A stretch of 14,384 bases of DNA from Baffinella frigidus (taxonomy: Eukaryota; Cryptophyceae; Cryptomonadales; Baffinellaceae): assembly GCA_026770585.1 (NCBI GenBank), contig MU646749.1:120023-134406 (forward strand), written 5' to 3'. The notes beneath the pieces are model-generated. The model saw only the letters and a program-made list of their open reading frames with translations, had not been told where the DNA came from and ran no database searches. Both the position numbers and the translations under genes were made by a program. Of this stretch, positions 9,901 through 14,300 are shown piece after piece (position 1 is the stretch's first letter; the number at the start of each line of letters is the position of its first letter).

Positions 9901-12548
9901 CAGACATTTCTCCTCTCAGCGCCAATTTCATAGGCTAACGTCCTGGTAACCGGGTAGTTAAGCCTACGGTATTGCCTACGGTAGACCGTAGGGGCCTAGG
10001 GGGGGTCCTACGAAACATTGGGTCCTAGGAGCCCTACGGCCTACCGTAGGCAATACCGTAGACCTAACTACCGGGTTTTCAGGACGTTGCCCTATTAAAT
10101 TGATGCTGCGCAAGTTACCATGCCCTTGACGTGGATCCAGTCCCAGAGCAATCCGTAGGGACATAGGGGGGGGTTCCTACGGACAAGGTAACGGAAAATG
10201 GCTTAACACTGAGCAGAAAATCTCTTCGTGTGGTTCACTGAGCAGAAAATTCCTTCGTGTGGTTATGGTACCATGCCCTTGACGTGAATCCAGTCCCAGA
10301 GCTGCTTCGCGCGGAACTTCGGCTCGCCCATCCGCAGCACTTCCGCCTGAGGAAAAAGGCGTTTGGGGAAAAGGGTTTAGGGTTTGGGGTTTCCGCATCA
10401 CTTCCGCCTGCACCGCAAAACGTTTCAGATGCCAATTCCTCAACCCTAACCCCTTAATTATAAACTCTAAACCCTAACCCCTTTCAGAGCTTCGGCTCGC
10501 CCATCCGCAGCACTTCAGCCTGAAGGGTTTAGGGGTTAACATTCCAATCTCTGAACCCCAAACCCTTTTGGAACCCTAACCCCCTTTCGGAGCTTCGGCT
10601 CGCACACCCGCAGCACTTCCACCTGAAGAGACAGGCGTTTACGATGCTAATTCCTAAAACCTAACACCTTAATTCTAATCCCTAACCCTTAATCCCTTTC
10701 GGAACTTCGGCTCGCCCATCCGCAGCACTTCCGCCTGAAGAGACAGGCGTTTACGATGCTAATTCCTAAACCCGAACACCTGAACTCTGATCCATAACCC
10801 TGAACCCCTTTCGGAACTTCGGCTCGCCCATCCGCAACACTTCCGCCTGCGGACCAAAGTGTTGACGATTTCATCCGGTCAGATAAATAAATTAAATGCT
10901 CGGGAGTTCCCCGAATGTACGAAAATTACTACACATGATCTTTTGGACACGACTCGTTTATCGCGTGTGTAGTAATTTTCGTTGCATGGGGAACTCCGCC
11001 GAGCATTTAAATTAAATACCTGACCGGATGAGATTCTATTTCCTAAACCCTAGATTCTAGTTCCTAGACCCTGACCCCTTTTGGAACTTCGGCTCGCCCA
11101 ACCAAAGCACTTCTGCCTGAGGAGAAAGGAGTTTCGTGTTTAGTGTTTAGGGTTTGGGGTTTAGGGTTTAGGGTTTAGGGTTTAGGGTTTGGTGTTCAGG
11201 GTTTCGGGTTTCGGGTTTCGGGTGTCGGGTTTCGGGTTTCGGGTTTCGGGTTTCGGGTTTCGGGTTTAGGGTTTAGGGTTTAGGGTCTAGGGTCTAGCGT
11301 TGAGGGTTTAGGGTTTGGGGTGTGGGGTTTGGGGTTTTGGGTTTAAGGTTTAGGGTTCGGGATTTAGAGGTTGGGGGTTGGGGTTTGGGGTTTGGGGTTT
11401 GGGGTTTGGGGTTTTGGGTTTGGGGTTTTGGGTTTGGGGTATGTGGTTTGGGGTTTGGAGAGTAGATTGTAGGATGTAGGTTTTAGGGTAAAGGTTTAAC
11501 GGCGCCAGGCATTGTAAGGCGTCGAGGGGGGCAGGACCACCTGGTAAAACACAGCACCAACGTGCCACCAGCAACCCGCTGCAGCTTATATCCGGATCGG
11601 GTACTGTAGTAATTTTCAGCTGAACCAAAGAAATCTCTTCGGTATCTCCCGTCAGCAATTCGAGGTCCCTAGGGTTTCCTACTGTAGGGTCATAGGAAAG
11701 ATTGTTTTCCCAATAAAATACCCGAATCCTTGCGAGTACCCGGTATAAGCTGCTACGGGTTGCTGGTGGTGGGCACGGGCAAAGACACTGGTTCCTGCCA
11801 CACCATCTCTAGTCTTATAGGGAAACTCCCGCAAAGTTGGGTAGTTTCCCTACGGAATTAGGTAGGAAATAGCTACCGTAGGCCGTAGGGCTCCTAGGAC
11901 ATCCTTTCCTACGAGCCCTCGGCCTACGTTAGGAGGTCCTAGGCAATGCCGTAGGCGAAACTACCTTCATTTTCCCGAGTTTTACGACTCAGTCGGTGCA
12001 GGGTTGTTGGGAGGTCAGGTGCGCACCGTGAGCTCATCCTGGGTAAGCGCCAACAGGTTCACCTTCGACCCCACCTGCACGGACATGGTTTCGCATGTAA
12101 GATACTCCACACGTGCGCACCACAGCCGCAGCTTGCCAACCTCTCTCGTTTCAGGCGAGCGACAAAGGTGTACTGGGCAATTCACTCACTCAGTCGGAAA
12201 GGGACGCTTTCACATCCCAGTTCAAAGGCAAGCAAATAGTGGGTGGGAGCCGACAATCGCCGCCGGTTTCTCCGGGTCGTCGGCACGCAGCTGCGCCACA
12301 ATGTCCGCCACCTTCTCTTCCGTGTATGAAGTCATTGCCATCGACCTGCCCGCCGCGGGGCCCTTCGCCATCATGCTCACACCCAAAGCAGGTGTGTGCC
12401 ATGAGCGGCTGGAAGGTGCCCGAACAGCCGGCAGAACGGCTCGCTGGGCGCCGGGGGCGTGAAGCCACGCTGCACGGGAGACTCCGAACCCCGCAGACGG
12501 CTTGAGCATGGCGCAGAGGACGGACCCAATCACCAATCTCAGTGACAT
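889..12548 (-). CDS. rlmN: RlmN-type radical-SAM rRNA methyltransferase, organelle-targeted, 12 exons, C-terminus off window
   Basis: RlmN enzymes use SAM and a [4Fe-4S] cluster to methylate C2 of an adenine in 23S rRNA, and in bacteria also tRNA. The spliced model joins 12300-kb-scale exons 12548-12255, 12074-12027, 10346-10272, 9327-9277, 8645-8601, 8103-7990, 7123-7037, 5783-5687, 4802-4735, 3788-3702, 1451-1386 and 963-889: 369 codons with no stop. Residues 1-75 form a targeting leader. Residues 102-171 match the N-terminal helical domain ([30 protein letters not shown]). Cys 212, 216 and 219 form CxxxCxxC; Cys205 matches the conserved cysteine seven residues before it. MGMGEP is at 259-264, ISTVG at 291-295, [10 protein letters not shown] at 312-321. 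All introns are GT-AG and phase 0 except intron 8 (phase 1). The HVN..PLNP segment and the terminal catalytic cysteine are missing, presumably beyond position 1. The uninterrupted joined frame argues for a working gene. An organellar rRNA substrate is inferred from the leader. Confidence 0.93.
1091..1353. repeat. 12-bp minisatellite in intron 11
   Basis: About 22 variant copies of GGTTTCCAGGTT. All six frames stay largely open through it, which creates long spurious ORFs on both strands. Confidence 0.9.
1386..1451 (-). CDS. rlmN: rlmN exon 11
   Basis: Twenty-two codons after acceptor [25 protein letters not shown], then QSCR. It matches the MPvN.rypi.eL segment that follows the SLHAAND motif in RlmN. 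The donor is CGG|GTGCGC. Intron 10 upstream is the longest (2250 bp). Confidence 0.93.
1459..1605. repeat. TAAGTAGAA and ACGACGTATCGGTGC repeats
   Basis: Three copies of a block around CGTATCGGTGCTGTCC (near 1478, 1560 and 1586) are separated by TAAGTAGAATAAG units. Confidence 0.75.
1849..2040. repeat. half fold-back element and 19-bp tandem
   Basis: 1853-1905 matches the left arm of the CTAGG family element at 9931 (GGTTAAGCCTACGGTATTG). 1950-1987 holds CTCGTTCTTGGAGCCGT twice. Confidence 0.6.
2088..2119 (-). repeat. degenerate copy of exon 11
   Basis: The minus strand reads ATCATGCCTGGGAACACGCG, then CTTCCCG, matching ATCATGCCGGTGAACACGCG, then GTTCCCG, of exon 11. It lies about 670 bp upstream of the exon. 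Confidence 0.7.
2449..2636. mobile_element. fold-back element (GAGAACGCTAGAGGGGCC arms)
   Basis: 2451-2478 (CGAGAACGCTAGAGGGGCCT) is inverted at 2607-2634, with two or three mismatches. No coding capacity. A MITE-like nature is inferred. Confidence 0.7.
2841..2966. mobile_element. CTAGG-family fold-back, left arm and loop
   Basis: It starts TTAATAGGGTAACGGCCTG, the same terminus as the complete element at 5847, and breaks off inside the second arm. A separate hairpin follows (GGTGTGTCCGTGC and its inverse, 2974-3015). Confidence 0.75.
2998..3450. repeat. direct repeat of about 145 bp
   Basis: 2998-3150 and 3311-3450 share GCACGGACACACCTAC, GAAACCCACACCCTACATCT and CGCACGTAACCCGCAACCCT. Both copies end in a short echo of the exon 10 donor edge (CCTCGTCGTTGGCGG). 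Confidence 0.85.
3146..3698. repeat. inverted repeat with arms of about 95 bp next to exon 10
   Basis: 3146-3240 is the reverse complement of 3600-3698 with few mismatches; both contain GTCAACATGTTGTCCACT or its complement. The inner end of the right arm touches exon 10's donor, so the intron begins inside this repeat. Confidence 0.88.
3569..3606 (-). repeat. copy of exon 10 donor half with canonical donor
   Basis: The minus strand reads AAGCTCGCCGTCTCGCTCCA, then CGCCGCCAACGACGAG|GTACGT: exon 10's last codons, unchanged, with a better donor. Confidence 0.88.
3702..3788 (-). CDS. rlmN: rlmN exon 10
   Basis: Twenty-nine codons after acceptor [24 protein letters not shown], then [13 protein letters not shown], the conserved RlmN core. 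The donor is GAG|GTCCTT. A copy of the last 12 or so codons at 3569-3606 carries a more canonical donor (GTACGT). Confidence 0.95.
3800..3976. mobile_element. CTAGG-family half element between 38-bp direct repeats
   Basis: 3842-3938 is the right arm of the family. It is flanked by TAGTGTGTCATGCT...GGCTCACTG at 3801-3841 and again at 3938-3976, as if inserted with a long duplication of the target. Confidence 0.75.
4191..4357. mobile_element. MITE-like element with TA duplication
   Basis: Terminal inverted repeats of about 60 bp start GAGCGCTTGTGGGAAAACTT. The 163-bp body lies between TA dinucleotides. The tandem copy at 4631-4647 (TCTGCAGTACAAACCCG) and the copy near 6559 are empty sites with a single TA. 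A TA target and long inverted repeats fit a Tc1/mariner-type MITE; that class is inferred. Confidence 0.87.
4415..4519. mobile_element. second MITE-like insertion, TA-flanked
   Basis: Arms TCCCTTAAGTGGCC and inverse enclose about 100 bp including CTACGGTAGGG. The tandem copy at 4691-4705 lacks it (GAGTCCCAAAAGGCTGAG), although the TA itself is not preserved there. Confidence 0.78.
4735..4802 (-). CDS. rlmN: rlmN exon 9
   Basis: Sixty-eight bases after acceptor GTGCGTAG give (V)[16 protein letters not shown], then HITIST, matching the RlmN region before the STVG motif. The donor is ACG|GTCTGA. This is the only acceptor in the gene not followed by G. Copies of both edges lie at 4546-4576 and 4828-4985. 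Confidence 0.95.
4803..5686 (-). other. intron 8 (884 bp)
   Basis: Next to exon 9 are echoes of its acceptor edge (4828-4985). 5428-5557 is one arm of an inverted repeat around exon 8. 5000-5420 shows no recognisable gene or repeat beyond short duplications such as TTGCGTTAAGTTGAGCA (5352-5387). Confidence 0.7.
4828..4985 (-). repeat. copies of the exon 9 acceptor edge
   Basis: CCGCCGCCATCACNACGCACACC recurs at 4838-4860, and shorter ATCACTACGCACACCAAC and CTACGCACACCAGCCCCGAT forms at 4928-4985, separated by copies of CCGATGTTCAG. On the sense strand each carries a GTGCGTAG-like acceptor. Confidence 0.82.
5687..5783 (-). CDS. rlmN: rlmN exon 8: MGMGEP motif
   Basis: Ninety-seven bases, acceptor CTGCCTCAG. 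The peptide runs [15 protein letters not shown], then [17 protein letters not shown], which is the SAM-binding GEP motif of RlmN. It ends in phase 1 at AACG|GTACTC; the next exon supplies TG to complete Val271. It is the only non-phase-0 junction in the gene. Confidence 0.96.
5847..6007. mobile_element. complete CTAGG-family fold-back element
   Basis: About 161 bp; arms of about 72 bp run TAGGCTAACGGCCTGCAAAT... and TAGGGTAACGGCCTGAAAAT..., containing GGCATTGCCTAGGACCTCC and CTACCGTAGGCCGAG. It is noncoding. Relatives are at 2841, 3842, 9931 and, more distantly, 11815. Confidence 0.87.
6820..6868 (-). repeat. degenerate copy of exon 7 donor half
   Basis: The minus strand reads GGAATCCTGGAGCAGGGTCC for exon 7's GAAATCCTCGAGCAGGTTCC, preceded by a mutated TCTCCCGG block. 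It lies 170 bp past the true donor. Confidence 0.82.
7037..7123 (-). CDS. rlmN: rlmN exon 7: radical-SAM CxxxCxxC
   Basis: Twenty-nine codons. [17 protein letters not shown] carries the three cysteines (212, 216, 219) that bind the [4Fe-4S] cluster, followed by [12 protein letters not shown]. The acceptor is GGTTGGCAG and the donor CAG|GTTCCG. Several scrambled partial copies lie in the flanking introns, and none keeps all three cysteines in a complete exon. Confidence 0.96.
7119..7740. repeat. 500-bp-offset duplication around the exon 7 acceptor
   Basis: 7119-7192 matches 7619-7692 over about 74 bp, from the exon 7 acceptor outward, and both continue into GGTGATGTGTCTGGCTTAGA at 7338 and 7694. 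Confidence 0.85.
7188..7336. mobile_element. fold-back insertion with empty site at 7689
   Basis: Between two CACT copies lies about 141 bp with inverted ends (CACTGCCAGG...CCTGGCAGTG) and GTCAACTT/AAGTTGAC inside. The duplicate at 7681-7700 joins TTCCCACT directly to TGGTGATG, giving the unoccupied site. Confidence 0.75.
7739..7852. mobile_element. hairpin element GGGGTACCTCGCTCATGAGA
   Basis: 26-bp arms (7739-7764 and 7827-7852), nearly perfect, enclose CCTAGG/CTACGGTAG-rich sequence and a G run. A related single arm occurs at 14206-14250. Confidence 0.82.
7990..8103 (-). CDS. rlmN: rlmN exon 6
   Basis: Thirty-eight codons: [17 protein letters not shown], then [14 protein letters not shown], then TACISSQ. 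This is the conserved RlmN stretch before the cluster cysteines and contains Cys205. The acceptor CCCTAG is the last unit of a telomere-like repeat. The donor is CAG|GTACCC. Confidence 0.96.
8104..8600. repeat. intron 5 composed of telomere-like heptamers
   Basis: From acceptor to donor the plus strand runs TTTGGGG/TTTGGGT variants (8107-8215), TTTAGGG (8222-8245 and 8290-8388), then TATAGGG (8389-8592). The only non-repeat island is 8246-8290. It is interstitial, inside a gene, so not a chromosome end. Confidence 0.95.
8252..8277 (-). repeat. degenerate copy of exon 5 donor half
   Basis: The minus strand reads GTCTCAATCACCGTCAAGCTG|GT against exon 5's ACTCTCACCATCGCTGTTGAGCTG|GT end. Several mismatches; recognised mainly because it is the sole island in the heptamer array. 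Confidence 0.55.
8601..8645 (-). CDS. rlmN: rlmN exon 5
   Basis: Fifteen codons give [15 protein letters not shown], which fits between the LRTRL end of exon 4 and the SKDGT start of exon 6. The acceptor is CGGCAG and the donor CTG|GTAAAC. The donor opens directly into the TATAGGG heptamer array. Confidence 0.87.
8646..9276 (-). other. intron 4 (631 bp)
   Basis: It contains a TCAAGACAGTCAGAG minisatellite (about 8683-8757), a 94-bp tandem repeat (8967-9196) and a GAA-rich tract (9229-9272). 8760-8960 is open in two minus frames but resembles nothing. Confidence 0.72.
8967..9196. repeat. 94-bp tandem repeat
   Basis: Units start CTTGAGGCTCATAGAC at 8993, 9087 and 9181; each contains GAGGGAGAGCTAGGTG twice. 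Confidence 0.9.
9277..9327 (-). CDS. rlmN: rlmN exon 4
   Basis: Seventeen codons after acceptor GGGGGGCAG give [17 protein letters not shown], matching the F..M.NLPK.LR motif of RlmN. The donor is CTG|GTACCT and phase is 0. Confidence 0.92.
9815..10149 (-). repeat. two copies of exon 3 donor edge
   Basis: ACCATGCCCTTGACRTGGAT, then CCAGTCCCAG, occurs at 9823-9852 and 10118-10147 as well as in exon 3 itself (10271). In sense these are exon 3's last 9 or so codons with donors GTAACC and GTAACT. Confidence 0.88.
9931..10094. mobile_element. CTAGG-family fold-back, variant subtype
   Basis: Arms TAGGCTAACGTCCTGGTAAC and TAGGGCAACGTCCTGAAAAC each continue into CTACGGTATTGCCTACGGTAG. It sits between the two exon 3 donor echoes. 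Differences from the 5847 element are shared by both arms. Confidence 0.87.
10272..10346 (-). CDS. rlmN: rlmN exon 3
   Basis: Twenty-five codons, acceptor TTCCTCAG and donor ATG|GTACCA. The peptide holds [18 protein letters not shown], the FRAkQ..W motif of the RlmN N-terminal domain. The MGEP here is not the radical-SAM GEP motif, which lies in exon 8. Both ends of this exon are copied into the flanking introns: five copies of the acceptor side and two of the donor side. Confidence 0.95.
10313..11122 (-). repeat. array of exon 3 acceptor-edge copies
   Basis: The genuine exon edge (10313-10352) is followed by copies at 10486-10527, 10590-10628, 10700-10740, 10811-10850 and 11082-11122. Each carries GGCTCGCCCATCCGCAGCAC or a close variant. 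Spacing is about 104-111 bp once the inserted fold-back is discounted; CCCTAA units fill the gaps. Confidence 0.93.
10871..11032. mobile_element. fold-back element CATCCGGTCAG inside the array
   Basis: Arms 10872-10938 and 10964-11031 share AATGCTCG, GGAGTTCCCC and CGAAAATTACTACACA. GATT flanks both sides, a possible target duplication. It interrupts the 110-bp periodicity. Confidence 0.85.
11138..11470. repeat. telomere-like block in intron 2
   Basis: Successive runs of TTTAGGG (11145-11190), TTTCGGG (11195-11265) and TTTGGGG variants (11300-11455). Confidence 0.93.
11553..11781. repeat. inverted repeat, about 48-bp arms
   Basis: GTGCCACCAGCAACCCG...CAGCTTATA...GGTACT at 11559-11605 is inverted at 11735-11778. 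Confidence 0.8.
11815..11990. mobile_element. diverged CTAGG-like fold-back
   Basis: Outer arms GGGAAACTCCCGCAAAG / CATTTTCCCGAGTTTTAC and inner GGGTAGTTTC...GAAACTACC enclose CTACCGTAGGCC and CCTAGGCAATGCCGTAGG cores shared with the family. Confidence 0.72.
12027..12074 (-). CDS. rlmN: rlmN exon 2
   Basis: Sixteen codons after acceptor GTGCAG give [16 protein letters not shown], matching the NLLgL..eEL start of the RlmN N-terminal domain. The donor is ACG|GTGCGC and the intron is phase 0. Intron 1 is 180 bp. Confidence 0.85.
12255..12548 (-). CDS. rlmN: rlmN exon 1: targeting leader and linker
   Basis: This exon has 98 codons from the ATG at 12548. A hydrophobic run at residues 3-15 ([13 protein letters not shown]) is followed by an Arg/Ala/Ser/Pro-rich acid-free stretch to about residue 75, then an acidic helical linker [16 protein letters not shown]. 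This looks like an organelle leader. The hydrophobic start with Phe21 after Ser-Ala-Gly could also be a bipartite signal plus transit peptide of a complex plastid; I cannot decide. The donor ATT|GTCGGC is placed by frame and is weak. Reading on meets a stop, so an intron is required. Confidence 0.72.
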
Positions 12549-12734
12549 GCGCCGAATTTCTCCTTGGCCCCCGAAATCTCGATATTCGTTCCTGAACCTT
12601 TCCGGCGGGGAAATGACTCAAGCTCCAGAGCTCGATTCTCGATCCTTGGTCTGGTCAAATTTCATGGTCAAATTTCAAAGATCGGTCCGCCTGAGGCGGA
12701 CTAGCAAGGCTAGAGCGGGCCGACAGCAGCTGCG
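12549..12734. promoter_or_regulatory. shared divergent promoter region
   Basis: The 186 bp between the two divergent start codons must hold both 5' UTRs and core promoters. It contains a perfect 13-bp tandem repeat (TGGTCAAATTTCA twice, 12652-12677) and an odd palindrome TCCGCCTGAGGCGGA (12686-12700). I see no convincing TATA box. Promoter function is inferred from position. Confidence 0.6.
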
Positions 12735-12986
12735 ATGACGCTGGATGCAGCGCCCGCCGTTGAGCCAGCGACGGAAGGGGAGCCAGCTATGTCGCCCGAA
12801 GAAGAGGCGTGCGTGAAAATTCAAGCGCTAACGCGCGGTCGAGCGACGCGGAGAAGGTTGCGGCAGATGACGCCGCCGGAGGCGTGTGTAATAATACAGA
12901 AGCTGGCGCGCGGGGTCGCGGCGAGGGCGAGGGCGCGCCATGTGCGACTGTTGCGCGACGAGGTGCGGCGCGATAACCATCAGCCG
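12735..12986 (+). CDS. IQ-motif protein, first exon
   Basis: Eighty-four codons from ATG 12735. Two IQ motifs (IQxxxRGxxxR type) are visible: CVKIQALTRGRATRRRL at residues 26-42 and CVIIQKLARGVAARARAR at 51-68, spaced 25 residues. IQ motifs bind calmodulin or EF-hand light chains. The N-terminus is acidic and Pro/Ala-rich; the third codon position is strongly GC-rich. The open frame stops at 12998, so I place a donor at CCG|GTGGTT after residue 84 (phase 0), leading to the exon at 13196. The protein family is not identified; IQ motifs occur in many cytoskeletal, axonemal and signalling proteins. Confidence 0.72.
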
Positions 12987-13195
12987 GTGGTTTGTTGATG
13001 CCGCTGGATTGTTCATGGTTGGTGTATCGGGTCGGACCCGCTGGCGCGCGAGGGTGCAATGGTTGGAAGAAGGCAGCCTCTGTCTGCTCGAATCTGAGCT
13101 TTGCATGTGCTGCTTTCGAAGGAGGTCCTGGAAAGAGGTACTTTCCAGGGGAGGGGGCGACACACCCTCGGCGCTCACAGCCCATGCCCCCGCAG
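12987..13195 (+). other. probable intron 1 of the IQ gene
   Basis: The frame is open in several phases but nothing family-like is seen. It contains the small hairpin CCTGGAAAGAGGTACTTTCC near 13125-13148, and a short echo of exon 1 (CTGGCGCGCG near 13040). Antisense frames here are shadows. Confidence 0.45.
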
Positions 13196-13299
13196 GAGTG
13201 GCGGCGCCAGAACAACCCACTGTTCCTCAAGGTGGTCAACACCTCAGCAGACATGATCGAAGTGGAATGGAAGATGCCTGCGCAGGGCCGCCGCGATAG
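13196..13299 (+). CDS. probable second exon of the IQ gene: start of a fibronectin III-like domain
   Basis: After acceptor CCCCCGCAG the frame reads EWRRQNNPLFLKVVNTSADM, then IEVEWKMPAQG. The pattern P.fl.v.ntsad.ievEWk.P resembles the first strands of a fibronectin type III domain. The probable donor is GATAG|GTCTCC. The boundaries could shift: earlier AGs at about 13148 and 13180 are possible. No later exon was recognised before the right edge. Confidence 0.5.
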
Positions 13300-13368
13300 G
13301 TCTCCTCGGCCACCAACCCTCACGGAAAGAGACCAAACCGTCGGTTTTCAGACCTCAAATCCACCTTG

Positions 13369-13394
13369 CAGACACCCCAGATCTGGGGTGTCTG
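13369..13394. repeat. perfect 26-bp palindrome
   Basis: CAGACACCCCAGA followed by its exact reverse complement, with no spacer. Confidence 0.95.
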
Positions 13395-13993
13395 ATCTTA
13401 AGTTGCCAAAATCTTGGTACATAATCAACTTTTGCCAGGTCTCCTCCCAACCGCAGGCTCCGCTAGGGTTGTCATATCGGACAATTCCTTGTCGGGAGTT
13501 ATCAGCTGGGCCCCGATATCGGGCCTTGTCGGACTTGTCGGCTGGGGTGCCGATAACAGCCTTTGAGATATCGGCTGGGGGCTCTGGGGAAGCCTCTAAA
13601 GCCCTCTAAGGCCCAAAGGGGGCCTTTTCTGTCAAAAAAGGGTCTTAGTATGCCATGAGGCGGGCCCTTCCGGGGGGGGGGGAAATCGGCACCAAGGGAA
13701 GAGAGAGGAGGTCAGTGAAGATGTCAACGGAGCCTTCGCAGCCCCCCCCCCAGCCCTAAGAACGCAGGTTGCTGGGCCAGCTTGGTTCTGCGGTCAGTGC
13801 GGTGCTTTCCCCGCACGAGTTTTATTTGCTAGCTATGCGTGAGTTTTGAGTGTGATGAGTTTTATTGGGTTTTATTTGCTAACTATGCCTGAGTTCAGGT
13901 AAGGCCCGGATGGCTTAAATAAAGGCACAGGGTGTATGTTTGCGTTTCAACATGCAACAATCCAGTGCACAGCGTGCGTGGGTGGCTCTCTGT

Positions 13994-14175
13994 CAACTTT
14001 TATCTCCGATATCGAATAAAAATATTCACTTTCTGCCTCCTCTAAAGTTGATTATCGCCTTGAAATTGTAACCACTTTTGATTTCACACGCCAAAGTTGT
14101 TTATTTTCAGGGTGATAATCAACTTTAAACGTGGCAGAAAGTGGATATTTTTGTTCGCTATCGGAGATAAACTTG
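13994..14175. mobile_element. fold-back element with 67-bp arms
   Basis: 13994-14061 and 14108-14175 are inverted copies through TATCTCCGATA, CACTTTCTGCC and AAAGTTGATTATC. Noncoding, AT-richer than its surroundings. Confidence 0.88.
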
Positions 14176-14300
14176 TTTCTCCTCATGTCTCCTTGCTCGC
14201 CTTACAGGGGTACCTCCCTTTTAAAACCGCGCCCACCCCACCCTCTGAGGACCACCATACAGGGGTACCGCGCTTCACTTAAAGAGAGCGCCCCCTCTCC

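Larger units (their letters stand above)
9328..10271 (-). other. intron 3 (944 bp)
   Basis: It contains an exon 4 acceptor echo (9379-9398), a direct repeat pair (9727-9801 and 10149-10222), two exon 3 donor echoes and a complete fold-back. 9420-9720 shows no gene; it has a CCCCCC run and a C-rich stretch only. Confidence 0.75.
10347..12026 (-). other. intron 2 (1680 bp)
   Basis: It holds the exon 3 edge array, a fold-back, a telomere-like block, an inverted repeat and another CTAGG-like fold-back. No coding signal. Confidence 0.8.

Noticed and set aside
10313-11122. CRISPR array
   Set aside because: Spacers are themselves repetitive CCCTAA-rich DNA and the repeat is an exon edge in a eukaryotic gene.
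889-12548. rlmN as a decayed pseudogene
   Set aside because: All 12 exons join in frame with GT-AG ends and every visible motif intact; only the unseen C-terminus leaves doubt.
889-12548. Bacterial contamination
   Set aside because: The protein family is bacterial in origin, but the gene is split by spliceosomal-type introns and has a targeting leader.
12004-12621. Plus-strand ORFs of 152 and 130 codons and a minus-strand ORF of 143 codons
   Set aside because: Shadows of rlmN exon 1, which has the leader-like composition and joins in frame to exon 2.
12787-13323. Minus-strand ORF of 178 codons
   Set aside because: Antisense of the GC-rich IQ gene; the sense strand shows clear IQ motifs.
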